Source: Siphonodentalium dalli (lineage: Eukaryota; Mollusca; Scaphopoda; Gadilida; Siphonodentaliidae). From it: 64,000 nt of DNA. The position numbers and the translations under genes were made by a program. The first letter of the stretch is position 1. The number at the start of each line of letters is the position of its first letter. The stretch lies in contig CP136063.1 in the NCBI GenBank assembly GCA_032622095.1, positions 7,109,814 to 7,173,813 of the forward strand, read 5' to 3'. Below the pieces are notes generated by a model. It searched no databases and was not told the DNA's origin. It worked only from the letters and a program-made list of their open reading frames with translations. Shown here one piece after another: positions 26,901 through 41,900 of the stretch.

Positions 26901-29900
26901 CAATCCGGGGTACAACAATCCGGGGTACAACATATTATCCGGAGTACAACAATCCGGGGTACATCAATCCGGGATACAACAATCCGGGGTACAACAATCC
27001 GGGGTACAACATAATATCCGGAGTACAACAATCCGGAGTACATCAATCCGGGGTACAACAATCCGGGGTACAACAATCCGGGGTACAACATAATATCCGG
27101 AGTACAACAATCCGGGGTACATCAATCCGGGGTACAACAATCCGGGGTACAACAATCCGGGGTACAACATAATATCCGGAGTACAACAATCCGGAGTACA
27201 TCAATCCGGGGTACAACAATCCGGGGTACAACAATCCGGGGTACAACAATCCGGGGTACAACAATCCGGGGTACAACAATCCGGGGTACAACAATCCGGA
27301 GTACATCAATCCGGGGTACAACAATCCGGGGTACAACAATCCGTGGTACAACAATCCGGGGTACAACAATCTGATATAAAACAATCCGGGTACAACAATC
27401 CGGAGTACATCAATCTGGGGTACAACAATCCGAGGTACAACAATCCGAGGTACAACAATCCGGGGTACAACATAATATCCGGAGTACAACATAATATCCG
27501 GGGTACAACAATCCGGAGTACATCAATCTGGGGTACAACAATCCGGGGTACAACAATCTGGGGTACAACAATCCGGAGTACAACAATCCGGGGTACAACA
27601 ATCCGGGGTACAACACTCCGGGTACAACAATCCGGAGTACATCAATCTGGGGTACAACAAACCGGGTACAACAATCCGGAGTACATCAATCTGGGGTACA
27701 ACAATCCGGGGTACAACAATCCGGGGTACAACAATCCGGGGTACAACAATCCGGGGTACAACAATCCGGGGTACAACAATCCGGGGTACAACATAATATA
27801 TATGAATCGATGACACCTGTTCGGAAAAGTTTATAATTCCGTATCAGTGTTATGTGAGTTAATTAGTATTATAATAGTCGAGCTTCTACGTATTAGATGC
27901 TCGTAAGTGGAATAGGAAAAGCATGATATCTTGGGGAATTGTATTTACTTATATACCATGTGGGTGAATACATAATGTGGTGTTTGGTAATACACATCGG
28001 GATTGGTCCCGCTGTTATGGTCATTTCCTATGACCATATTTGGGAGCCGTCTTCGTTGTGTGTAGGTCTTGGCTGGGAGTAAGATGTGTGAGGCTTCCTT
28101 AAGGAACCGAACACGGATATTCGAGTTTTTGGGTTCTACCTGTTGGGACAATTACATGTATATAATTTATACGCAGTGTTATATATCATTGAATCAAGTT
28201 ATGGGAATAAAATGGGGAATGGTTAGTTATGTCACAGTTATCACATCAGCGGGTCAGTTGAGTTGGCTATTTATGGAACAGAATCATTCGCGGTAACATT
28301 CATGGAGCACCAAAAGCGTACCGAGAAGGACAATTTTATCTCGTTAGGATAATATGGTTCTTTATAATATGTCAGGTCCATGAAACTCACCAGAACGCTC
28401 CTCACAGCACTTGGTTATCTGCAGCCAGAACATAACGAATGCGTACCAGGCAACAAAGGCGTACAGTATGTATGTGACGTAGTCTGGTATAGTCAGGTCA
28501 TCCATTCGGATGCCTCCGAAGATTGCAACAACTGTGAAATATAATATAAATCATGTGATGTAGGTCGGTATTGTCAGGTCATCCATTCGGATTCCCCGGA
28601 AGAGTGCAACAACTGTGGAATCTCCTATACATTTTGAGACTTCCGTATATTTGTCCTCTATAGAATCGAAAACGGCTGTCTCGATTGAGCTCAAACTTCC
28701 CATCTAAGGGTAAAAATTAACGGGAATCGCCTTCGCGGCGTTTTGGAGAAGCTCTGATCACTCATTCTCCACTCCCAATCACAAAAACGGCACTGCGGGG
28801 GTTGATGACGTGATAATTTAATGAGCGTTTGTATATGACGTGTCGTTATAAAAGAGCGTTTGTTTACAATTCAACACAACGTTATCGCTCGAAATTTAGC
28901 ATCGAAAAAATTGAATTTCTTTCATCAAAAACATAATTACGCGTTGGACTGTCATTTTAAGGAATATGTAAGTATTACACACTGACACACCAAGCCTCAG
29001 CTTACAATTTTGAAAAATAAGAGTTTTATCGACATAAATCGATTTTAATGGGAAATCCTGTGTTAAAATTTAGCATCGACACATTTTAATTTCTTCCATC
29101 TAAAACATAATTACGTGTTGGACTCTGTCATTTTAAGAATATATAAGTATTACACTCAGACACATGAAGTCTCAGCTTAATTTGTTTAGAAATAAGAGTT
29201 TTATCGACTTTTAATGGGGCATCCTATGTTAATAAATTTGAGAGCCCTGCGAGTGTTTGCACCAGGTCTATATTTGACAAATTCTACCTGATATATTTTG
29301 CTTTTGGAAACTGGGGATTTCTAATTTCGTAGTTAGGGCTTCCAATGGACGGGGGAGATTTTCGTCGGGTCAGTTTGTCCGCCTCAAGTGACCTTGACCT
29401 TGAAACGGGTACCCACAAATTACATTGGGCGATATCTCGGTCGTCAGCGGTGACATCGACGTGAAATTTGTTATGTATGGTCAACTCGGGACGGGGAATA
29501 TTTTGTTCGGGTTATATATGCCTGTACGGGGTTACTTTGAAAAACTAAAATTAATGGATCGACCAAAGCCATGGGACCAATGCCGCCAGTGGCGGGCTAA
29601 TCTGCTAGTATACTATAAATGATGTGAGTTAGTATGGTCTAGTCAAGTCATTAATCCGGATTCCTCCGAAGATTGCTACGACTGATGATATTTTAAAAGT
29701 ATGGACTGTGCATCAGTCGCTAAACGCATTACAAATGTGGAATATAATACAAAGTTATTATACAATGTTGTGTACAGTATGTGTTTTTCTTGTACTCGTC
29801 CAGGTTGTGGTGAAAAGTCAAATTGGACGAGACACGCAGTCGAGTCCAATATGACTTTTCACCGCAACCTGGACGAGTACAAGAAAAACTCATACTGTAC

Positions 29901-32900
29901 ACAAAATTGTATAATGACATTTGTTATTATCCATCTGTACGTTTATCAAAATGTTGGGAATAAAACTTTAGTGGTTACTGTTGGTATTTGTCGGCACTTA
30001 ATTCTCTATAAAAGCCTGTATTTGATCATCAGAAAGCATGATTTGGAACAGTAAACACGGAAATAAAAAAAAATTCAATGCGGAAGTGAAACGTCTGCTA
30101 AATCCACGAGCGCGCATCACAATTTCAACGATTCATTTCGAAAGAGTTAATTCGTGACGTCACAGAGTCCCGATAAAAAAGTAATATTGCACACTTGGGA
30201 GTCAAATATGACATTCGGGAGTCCAATAAGACTTTTTCCCGGATTATCACATGGCGGTTTTTGCCCAATCAGAAATAGATAATAATATAAATCATGTGAT
30301 GTAGGTCGGTATTGTCATGTCATCCATCCGGATTCCTACGAAGATTGCTACGATTGTGGATATAATATAAATGATGTGAGTTAGTATGGTCTAGTCAAGT
30401 CGTCAATCCGGATCCCTCGGACGATTGCTACGACTGAGGATATATACAGCGTATGCACTGTACACCTGTCGCTATACGCATTACAAATGTGGAATATAAT
30501 ATAAATCATGTGATGTAGCCATCATCATCATATATGTCGATATTGTCAGGTCATCGGATTCCACCGAAGATTGCTACGACTGTGGATATAATATAAATCA
30601 TGTGATGTAGCCATCATCATCATATAGGTCGATATTGTCAGGTCATCCGGATTCCTCCGAAGATTGCTACGACTGTGGATATAATATAAATCATGTGATG
30701 TAGCCATCATCATCATATAGGGCGATATTGTCAGGTCATCCGGATTCCACCGAAGATTAATACGAATGTGGAATATAATAGAACTTTCCCATGATGAAAA
30801 CAGAGATGCATACCGAATGAATTATAACATAGTAAAATCAGTAATGGAATCAGTTTAGATTTAACTCGCGTGATACCCAATAGTTGTTAGTGCTCTATAT
30901 ATAATGCATAAGAAAACTAACTTCATTTTACTGGTATGGATGGCAAAACACCAATAACATTGGGTCAATGTATATAACTGATGTTGGCCGTTAATGCAGG
31001 TAAAATATAATGGTATATTCGATACCCGATATACGAGAGGACGTGCACTTTCTTGCTCATTGTATTTAAACTTTCCGACTGATTCTGAATATGTCTATGC
31101 AGCTGCCTGTCAAAAGTACATGACAGCTTGTGCTGTGTAAGTCGTGCTACTCTTTGTTGTGTCAGTTAGAGAAGAGATACAATGTTCCAATGATGTTACG
31201 TCGGGTTATGCTTCGTTAGACTTTTACATGTACTTGAATGTGGAATACATAACTACAATGCATGGCGCCTAACGCTAGTGTATATATCTTCGGATAACGA
31301 TCAACGTTATTCACCATCTGACGTTTGCAACATACCGAATTATTAATTGTATGCTACTTGTATTTCCATATTATTTCCGCACTGGACAGGGGGGGTCGGA
31401 TTTTTTTTTCAGACACTTATGCTACTTTTTTGCTGATGACAACGTTTTGGACCCACCCACCCCGATCCCAATTTTTTTCCATTCCATTTCCATTTTGTTC
31501 CAGTCATGTTTTGATATCCACCCCTTGTGGAACGCAAAACACAAACATACAGAGAAAACAAGGACCAAACCTCCTACATTGAGATTCAGTGAATCTAGTA
31601 ATGAACAACAGGACTGGTTCTAGCAGTGGATTTTGTCCCTAGAAACATGTGAATAGTCTGCTTACCGATCTAGCACAAATAATGGTGAGTACATTAAAAT
31701 ACCCCAAGCTGATCATTCAGTCCCTTGGCAAAATCATAGTAAAAACAATATAGCTGAGTGTCCAAGAAAGAAATTATGAAAAGCTTTAATTTCTCACAAA
31801 ATACTGAGCTTCCAAAGTTTACAATTTTGTTTGGACAAAATATGACAAACAGGATATAGTTATTCCTCTTGTGTCATTTGAAATCTTTAGCAAATGAGCC
31901 AATGTCAAGAAAGGTTAATATTACGATTGATTCCAATTGATTGGTCAGGATTGGTTAGGAATTTTATAACGTTCACAGTTTATCTTGTATGAATTCAGGA
32001 ATCTTGTATGAGTTCAGAATAGGCATTAGTTCTATTGGACTGCTCAGGTGTAGCATGTGAGAGTAAAGCATATAATACAAAAACAAACCTACACTTTTAG
32101 TACAAACCTGTATTAACTCATTCATGACTATATTAGATTGTGAATTATTACCATTTTCTATCTCTTTTGTCACATATGAGATAATTGTGTTATCCACTCA
32201 CAAGTCTAGTAGGTTACATGTTTTTTTTTATTTATACATCAGTGTATACATCAGTGTTTGACCAGATTTGGCATTCAATTTATTTCTAGAATACTGCATG
32301 GGCGATTCAGCTGCATTAAAAGAATACTTTCCCTTGTCCTAAAGAGGCACAAACCAACATCCAATGGCCTAGCGTGTTTAGTGTTGCTGCATTTCCTTAT
32401 TATTGATTTCTTAGTCTTACAAACCAGTACAAACTAGTAAAAATCCAATAAAAGGTGTGAAGGAAAAAATATAATTTTGTCACTGAAAAAATTGCTTTGG
32501 GCTTATTTTGACACCCACCACCCCCATCATACGTGTCGGAAAAATTATTCCCCCTGCACTGGACAGACATGATGGTGTGCTTTTAAGCTCAGGGCCAAGA
32601 TATACCACACTAAAAGTCAACCAATCTAATATCAGCAAATTCGAATACAATAATTGTCATCTTTGCATCGTTTTCGGAAGGAGGGCTTGTTAGATGCAAA
32701 CAAATGCACGTTATCACACAGTGGGACCACGGCAGATCGGTTGGCAGTACTGTGCCACATTACTCGAATTTTGCATGACTTTGGTGCAATATAATGGAAC
32801 CGGTCTGATTTATTCCACAATAATTACGCTCAACTTACTTCCGAGCGCATGCGCACTAGCACCCACAATCCAATGCGCGACGTTGAATATCGGTCTCTTC

Positions 32901-35900
32901 TTGTCTTTTGGTCCAGGTCTGCACATAGCCATGAACGGCTGCAAAAGTAAAAATAAATATGCATATACTTATGGATGTAACATACGTATTTAGGTCTGAG
33001 TGCGAGAATACAAGTCATAATTTAAAGCAAGCACAGCAAACATCATATGCAATATAAGAACGTATAAATTACCGAAGGTTGTCAAAAATTACAACCACGT
33101 CTATTTCAAACACTTTGACTGCATATTTACATGAAACTAACACAGGTGTTGCTGCTAAAATGGTCACATCGGTTAAAACCGACATAAGCACAGATACTGA
33201 ACTATAGACATATCACACACATAGTGAATAGTATGTTATTGAGTTGTTATGAGAGCAAATTCCAAGTTATGTTGTAGTACAGTTAGTAACTAGTGTGAGA
33301 TAAGCAAAACACCCAACACCGCAGTAATAGTATCATTATTCTATGATACTAGTGTATTATTGCGGAAATTACAAACAATTGGTAACCTTTATTTCAAAGT
33401 TATAACATACAGCCAAGGACATCCGAGCCTTTAATGATATGTCTGAGATACCAACACAATTTATTAATAATTATTACAACAGAGTGGTTCATCAATTTAT
33501 TACAATTATGGGAATATGGCTGTTCTGTTAGTTGGTTTGGTATAAATCTCATCGTCATAAAATTTATTTCTGAGCAATCCATTATATAATAGAAATCATA
33601 TCAAATCAACATGTTGTGTCGCATACTGTACACACTCCCGCCTCGGCGGCCATATCGTTCCGGAAGCCGACTTCAGTGGGCAATTTGTGGCTCCTGTGTC
33701 GGAATATTGACAGAGTCGTTGTCTTGTTAACGTGCTGCTATGGCAAATTGTGTCGTTGTTATGCGATGTATTCTACATAAGTATACGAATCGACTAAATA
33801 TTTTGCCATCTCTGCTGATGCTGGTTATGTAACGATGTCCACACTATAATGCTGAGCTTGTGTTTGACAATAGATTGTGTGGATACATGGACACTTAACT
33901 TACATTTATCAGAGTCAGACCAACACATATCGTGCCGAACACTGGATGATATTTATGGATTATACTGTCAGAAGTTATCTGAAATAGAACAAACATTCAA
34001 ATTTATCGATCGTCCTATAATCATTGGAATATGCCAATTGTTTCTATATAAAACACGTACTAGAGCCACCATTTGACCACTTCATATACTTATTTGCATT
34101 TCGATATGGACAAAGGACATACATTGTAACGGTATCCATTCAACTAGTTCTAGAAAGAACGACACTTGTCTCAGTAAGATCTACCATAGTATGAACGTTG
34201 CATGTATGTGAACATCAGACTGCCGATTGACGTAATTAATATATAGGCCTCAGCTGTCAAAGCGTGTTGTTTTATATACTGTTTTGTATAATATATGTGG
34301 ACACATAGTTGCAATTTTCGATCAATGTGAACCAATCTTGTTGATGTAAGACTAATATCCAAGCTATATAAATGTATTCCCACAAGTATATAAGGTCTCA
34401 GTATAAGATTTCTTAGAGTTGGAATATATGGCTTGTTCTAAAACGTTTAATCTATGCTGTCTTTCAACCCGTTGAAACGAGGTTCATTGGCAGGTCATCG
34501 CAGTACAGTGACGGGATATATGTCAAGAATCAAATCTCTAACCGAAAGCGGTTTACATTCTAAATTTGCTTGAACATATATACACGGTTGGTTGATAGGA
34601 CAAACTAGTAACTGAGGTGTGGAAAATAGCAATGCATATTCAAGCATCAGTATAATCGTTAAAAACTTACATTTGTATCTGAAATTAAGAATGCTAATAT
34701 ATATCGATTGTGCCAATATTTTGAACATAAAGTTCACCTAAATCATTTAATATAATATGTTCGTAAAATGAACACAATCACTATCACTCGCAAATACAAT
34801 GACACGTGCACCAAAGGTCTAGTTCATCCACTGCATGAGCTCCATGTATTAGCTATGGGAACGGCTGAATCGAAGGTGTAGAGACTACAGCAACTGCATG
34901 CGTTCCAGGTATTAGCTATGTGAACGTCTGAATCGACGGTTTAGAGACTACAACAGCTGCACGAGTTCCATGTATTAGCTATGGGAACGGCTGAATCGAC
35001 GGTTTAGAGACTACAACAACTGCACGAGTTCCATGTATTAGCTATGGGAACGGCTGAATCGACGGTGTAGAGACTAAAACAACTGCACGAGTTCCCGGTA
35101 TTAGCTATGGGAACGTCTGAGTCGACGGTATAGACACTAAAACAACTGCACGAGTCCATGTATTAACTATGGGAACGGCTGAATCGACGGTTTAGAGACT
35201 AAAACACTGCACGAGTTGCGCACACCAGCTACCTGAACGTCCGAGGCGATGGTATGTTTAAGTATTACATTAGCCTGGCATGATATTCACCAATCAGTTA
35301 AAATCAAGTTTCCTTATTGGGGTTTGTGCGTGGTTTCCGAATTGGAAACAATGTGCAGGTAGCCTTATTTTAGCAACATTACATGTAAATCAGCCCATTG
35401 TTACTTAAACCAGTCCATGCTTACTTACATCAGACCATTCTTACTTACATCAGACCATTCTTGTTCCTTGACGAAAATAAGGATGAATCCAGTGCAGGCG
35501 CATAGAAATACGATCACCATACACGTCCTGTGAACCTATAAAATGAAGGCAAAGTTAAGCGTGGGAATGTGCAGAATGATATTAAACAGTGCTATGGACT
35601 TTTCCATAACTGTCAATACTATACTTATGTTCTACAAATCTGCTGCATTGAAATGCTGTAGTCATCCTACACGTGATATATGCACATACTTTCCGTATCG
35701 GTTTGTTTAATTACAAAGAATGTTTCTATTGTGACGTCATAATGTATTGATCTATCGATTTATACAACGATATTGGAAATCCAGCCATAATTAAAAAAAC
35801 TAGATTTAATTTTGCGTGACACACGTTATATTGTTCACACTTAAATATGCGGTGTAAACCTAATTACAATTGTAGGAATACGGTTTGTGTCATAACAACC

Positions 35901-38900
35901 GTAAGCTCTTCCCACTAATGAATATGCGTGGACACCTCCGGGAGTCACATGTAGTTTACGCGCATATATAATTAGGTGTGAGCCACATTTGGTTTAGACG
36001 CATAAATACGTTTGCTCGTTTCATGTGTTTTCATGTAACATCCATGTATTTGACTACATCTGTGTTTGATGTCATCGTTTGAACTCATGGCGTATTACCC
36101 TTGTATATACTACATCGTCGTTGATGAGTAGTTATCCGATAGATAATCTTAAGATAACATGTTCAACAAACAGGTCGTTTTTAAAACTTATTATCTACAC
36201 ATTTAAGTGCCGAAAAGGATAAACATGGCAACCGTTTATGAAGTCATGAATAAAGCCCTAGCAACTGATGACGCTCCCGGTGTCATTTCAACCTTTCCAA
36301 AATATGGGAACTCTTTGTTAACGTTCAAAATGATCTATTTTGGCTATTCGACTTTACTTTGGTATGTACGTTCCAAATATTTTCAAAATTTATGTAAACC
36401 GCTCCTGGATCATGACTCACAAATTTTGTATCATGGTGGACGGGAAAACCTGTATCTGCACAAATTGGGCAACAGAACCATAAACCACCCCATATCTTTA
36501 ATATGCTTTGCAGCTACGTTCCTTTTCCATCATGATATGCACACACCCGTTTTATGCACATATCACATGAAAAATTATATTAATAGCGACAGAATTATCA
36601 GTCATTTTACTATTCTATATCCTTTGTTGACTTATAGACAGCCGAGGGTTCGCCATCGGTTACCAGTCGATCCTTCATACTAGTATTTTCCTGCTATTCC
36701 GTGGGGTAGGTGTGGTGCTATCCACCCAGTTTGTAGTTACTAGGTCTTGACATCCCCTTGGCCATTTGGCATAAACCATAAAACATAAACAGGGGGCATT
36801 TGTACTTTGATTTATCTGTCATCTGATTGTGTTTCTTTAACATCACTCCAACACTAGTAGGTCATTCCCATGTACACCTTGTAAATTACTGTGACAACCT
36901 ATTTAGTATAAGACGGGATTAATGATAGGTCATAATTTGAACTATTTTTGTTGGTATCGCGGGTTATTGCAACCATGACAAGCCAACATGCAGATACGCA
37001 TGGCGCGATATAACCCCACATGCAGCATTGGAACGGCACAATACAACCCCACAACGAAAGCAGAGACGTGGCGACAGGGGGGTTTGGGGGGGGGGGTGTC
37101 TCACCCCCCAACTTTGGTCAAAATTTTCAACAGTTGGAAATTTCATACCTGCCAAAACATTAGATGGAAATTTCACACCAACAATAGGTTGAAAATGTTC
37201 TTGTAGTTTGATTTTCAAACAATTTATTGGGGGGGGGGATTGTTTTTGGACCAATATTTGCATATTTTCCTATTTTTTGTCAAAATATTGGAAAGAAATT
37301 GTCATCAGTTGGAAATTTTCCAACCTTATGGGGGGTGACAGGTTGGAAATTTCCAACACTTGGAAAGCTTGTGTCCTGGTCCCTCCCCCGTGGCCAGTCA
37401 AAAACTGATAGCTAAATTTAAGAAAACAATATGATCATACATTTGGTCATCATTGTCATTGGAATTGTCATCAGTTGGAAATTTTCCAACCTATAAAGTG
37501 GGGATGTCAGATTTTAAATTTCCAACTCTAGGAAGGCTTGATGCTAGTCTAGATGGTTGGATTTTGCGATTTTCTTGTTCAGATTTCAAAATTTTCGCAC
37601 ACCGGGCAGAACAACCACGGTCAGCCCGGTGTGTCCTGGTCTCTTGCCCGTAGCCGTGTGCATTTGTCTGGAGTTAGACCACTAGATGTTAGGATTTATG
37701 AAATTGTTCAGGTTAAAATATCTGAATGTTCTCATACCGGGAATTTAGAACCATGGTTTATGAATATATAGGATATTAGGCCTGAGAGTACTCAGGTGCA
37801 AGGGGGTGTGCAAATGGAATTATGCAAAACTTGTGTTTGGTCCGAATCTGATTCAAGGGGAGTGGTGCTGTTGGAATTTCCCAAGATGGACACCCCCAAC
37901 GGAGACCCTCTAGCCACGTCCCTGACCGAAAGGTGGAATGGTAGTACACGATGCATGTTCAAATTTGTCTGTGGGTCTCCACTTTGAGTATGCACAGTGA
38001 CATGTATGTTCTCAAGACAACAATGAATAATATGTCAATAGTTCTTTGTTTTGGCGATCGTTTGAACTCATGCCAGTGTGATTGTGATAATAATTCGTCA
38101 GCTTGACCAATAGTTATTAGTATAATGGGTGCGTGCTGGCAGGTTATTAGTATAACGAGTGCGTGCTGGTATGTTATTAGCACAAGTCCCTCTATTCGCA
38201 CGTGGATAAGACTGAAGAAACCGATGGACGAACATATCTAAAAATTTGCTCGGCAGGTAATTAACATTCATCATAATATAGTATGATGACGCGTCACACA
38301 AAATGCACCATGCTAAATATAGCAACGCGTAATTATACATACCTGAAACCATGCGTGCAGACCGGCGAACTTGGTGTTTGGCCATTGCATTTTGTACCAT
38401 GTTGCGCAAACTATCCCGATTGTAGCGAAACAAATCCATGCAGAAATCATCAAACAAGCTGCGAAATAGAGCATATGCATAGCATAAACCTTAACACTAA
38501 CACTAACCATAACTCGATCCCTGACCATATGCATAGCATAAACCTTAACACTAACACTAACCATAAATCGATCCCTGACCATATGCATAGCATAAACCTT
38601 AACACTAACACTAACCATAACTCGATCCCTGACCATATGCATAGCATAAACCTTAACACTAACACTAACCATAAATCGATCCCTGACCATTTGCATAGCA
38701 TAAACCTTAACACTAACACTAACCATAAATCGATCCCTGACCATATGCATAGCATAAACCTTAACACTAACACTAACCATAACCCTAACCCTAACCATAT
38801 GCATAGCATAAAACTTAACACTAACACTAATCATAACTCGATCCCTGACCATATGCATAGCATAAACATTAACACTAACACTAACCATAACCCTAACCCT

Positions 38901-41900
38901 AACCATATGCATAGCATAAACCTTAACACTAACACTAACCATAACTCGATCCCTGACCATATGCATAGCATAAACCTTAACACTAACACTAACCATAACT
39001 CGATCCCTGACCATATGCATATCATAAACCTTAACACTAACACTAACCATAACTCGATCCCTAACCATATGCATAGCATAAACATTAACACTAACACTAA
39101 CCCTAACCCTAACCATATGCATAGCATAAACCTTAACACTAACACTAACCATAACTCGATCCCTGACCATATGCATAGCATACACCTTAACACTAACACT
39201 AACCATAACTCGATCCCTGACCATATGCATAGCATAAACCTTAACACTAACACTAACCATAACTCGATCCCTGACCATATGCATAGCATAAACCTTAACA
39301 CTAACACTAACCATAAATCGATCCCTGACCATATGCATAGCATAAACCTTAACGCTAACACTAACCAAAACTCGATCCCTGACCATATGCATAGCATAAA
39401 CCTTAACACTAACACTAACCATAAATCGATCATATGCATAGCATAAACCTTAACACTAACACTAACCATAACTCGATCCCTGACCATATCCTTAACAAGC
39501 TGCGAAATAGAGCATATACATATCATAAACCTTAACACGAACATTAACCATAAATCGATTCCTGACCATATCATTAACAAGCTGCGAAATAGAGCACATA
39601 CATTGCATAAACCTTAACACTAACACTAACCATAAATCGATCCCTGACCATATGCATAGCATAAACCTTAACACTAATACTAACCATAAATAGAGCATAT
39701 GCATAGCATAAACCTTAACACTAACCATAACTCGATCCCTGACCATATCATTAACAAGCTGCGAAATAGAGCATATACATATCATAAACCTTAACACGAA
39801 CATTAACCATAAATCGATTCCTGACCATATCATTAACAAGCTGCGAAATAGAGCATATACATAGCATAAACCTTAACACTAACACTAACCATAAATCGAT
39901 TCCTGACCATATCATTAACAAGCTGCGAAATAGAGCATATACATATCATAAACCTTAACACGAACACTAACCATAACTCGATCCCAGACCATATCATTAA
40001 CAAGCTGCGAAATAGAGCATACACATAGCATAAACCTTAACACTAACACTAACCATAAATCGATCCCTGACCATATCATTAACAAGCTGCGAAATAGAGC
40101 ATATACATATCATAAACCTTAACACGAACCATAAATAGAGCATATACATAGCATAAACCTTAACACTAACACTAACCATAAATCGATCCCTGATCATATC
40201 ATTAACAAGCTGCGAAATAGAGCATATACATATCATAAACCTTAACACGAACCATAAATAGAGCATATACATAGCATAAACCTTAACACTAACACTAACA
40301 CTAACCATAACTCGATCCCTGACCCTAACCACGTTGAATTGCTGAGTGGGTATGTGCTCAACGGTGTTACTCAGTATTTGACTCAATTGACCAGCCAACA
40401 ACGCAGGTATACATGCGGCTTGAAACCCAACGAGTTAAGATACAGTTCAATTGATAGACAGTTGTTCGGCTCTGCCATGTTAAGAAATATGACAGAGAAC
40501 ATGGCAGATACAAATAAACTGTTCTTCCAAAGTATTCTGATTGTCTATATTTATTTTCATCGTTAATATCAGGGGACCCGTTCTTTATATCAGGGGACCC
40601 GTTCTTTATATCAGGGGACCCGTTCTTTATATCAAGGGACCCGTTCTTTATATCAGGGGACCCGTTCGTTATATATCAGGGGACCCTTTCTTTATATCAG
40701 GGGACCCGTTATTTATATCAGGGGACCCGTTCTTTATATTAGGGGACCCGTTATTTATATCAGGGGACCCGTTCTTTATATCAGGGGACCCGTTCTTTAT
40801 ATCAGGGGACCCGTTCTTTATATCAGGGGACCCGTTCTTTATATCAGGGGACCCGTTCTTTATATCAGGGGACCCGTTCTTTATATCAGGGGACCCGTTC
40901 TTTATATCGGCTCATTCTACTCGTTCAGCACCGTCTATACGCTATCGCATTCAACACGGACACACATGCAACGCCACTGACATTATTGCCGTGGGCTAAA
41001 AACCCCATCAAAACTAAGCTGCGATAGGATAATTTTATGATGAATAGTTATATTTGACATATATCAATATACGTGACACACAAAAGAAAGGTGAAGGAGA
41101 TGTAAAATAGCATGTATTTTAAACACACAACTGGTGTACTCGTTAGACATGTCACACACACTGGGTTTGAATGGTTCCCATAGTGCGATTGAAAAACAGG
41201 TAATAGTTCAAATTGTGTTCTGTTTTGACCAATATTAGTCCTATTGTCAAACTTTGGGACTGACATGGCCGCCTGTTCCTACATTTGAAGCTTAAGTGGT
41301 ATGTTTGTCTTGAGTGGTTAGAATCAAGTGGTTGCGCCCTGTCTGGTTAAATGCTAAATGGCAGTACTTAAACAAATGGCGTACATATAAAACAAAATTC
41401 GCTCGATTCGCACATATGCATTAGTAAACACATATGTATATCTACAGTATGGAAATACAAAATGTTAGACGAATAGAAAATAGTCCATATGATGCAAGGT
41501 CATAAACTCAAAATCACTGCCAGTGGTCCAAGACCATGCACTAACTTTGGATTGTCAAGACTTAAGTGGTAGTGCTCAATATGCTACTAAATTCAACTGC
41601 ACATCTTTCTGAACATACAGACAGCGTCCAAATTAAGTGGAAGCTACAAATATGGATATCATTGGAACCGGTTCATTGACCACACTGTGATGGTTACAGT
41701 TATGCCATGTGCCAATGCATTCTCTTATATGTGCGAGTCGACCATAGGTCGCATCGCATATATAAGAGAATGCATTGGCCTAAATAAAATATGTTTTAAC
41801 ACTTTTTACCATTTTTTCTTACATTCTTTAACAATTTTATAATTTGTTCTTACATTTTTTTACCATTTTTTATATATTTTTCTACATTCTTTGACAATTT

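Noticed and set aside
23616-27816. Long frames with NNPGY, LLYPG, PRIVV or PDCCT repeats, up to about 500 codons
   Set aside because: They are products of the 15-bp satellite read in different frames of both strands.
35230-35290. Possible minus-strand exon end at GTTCAG|GTAGCT
   Set aside because: No open frame with an acceptor precedes it, and exons E and F join in phase without it.
36207-36683. 158-codon plus-strand frame
   Set aside because: It lies antisense in an intron of the FRRS1-like gene, with no recognisable domain; probably chance.
38760-39115. Telomere-like CCCTAA repeats in the exon D array
   Set aside because: Only two to three consecutive units occur inside some 54-bp repeats; not a telomeric tract.
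38283-39580. Frames of 250-390 codons over the 54-bp array
   Set aside because: The period is a multiple of three and frames are open on both strands. Only the short minus-strand tail, exon D, is coding.
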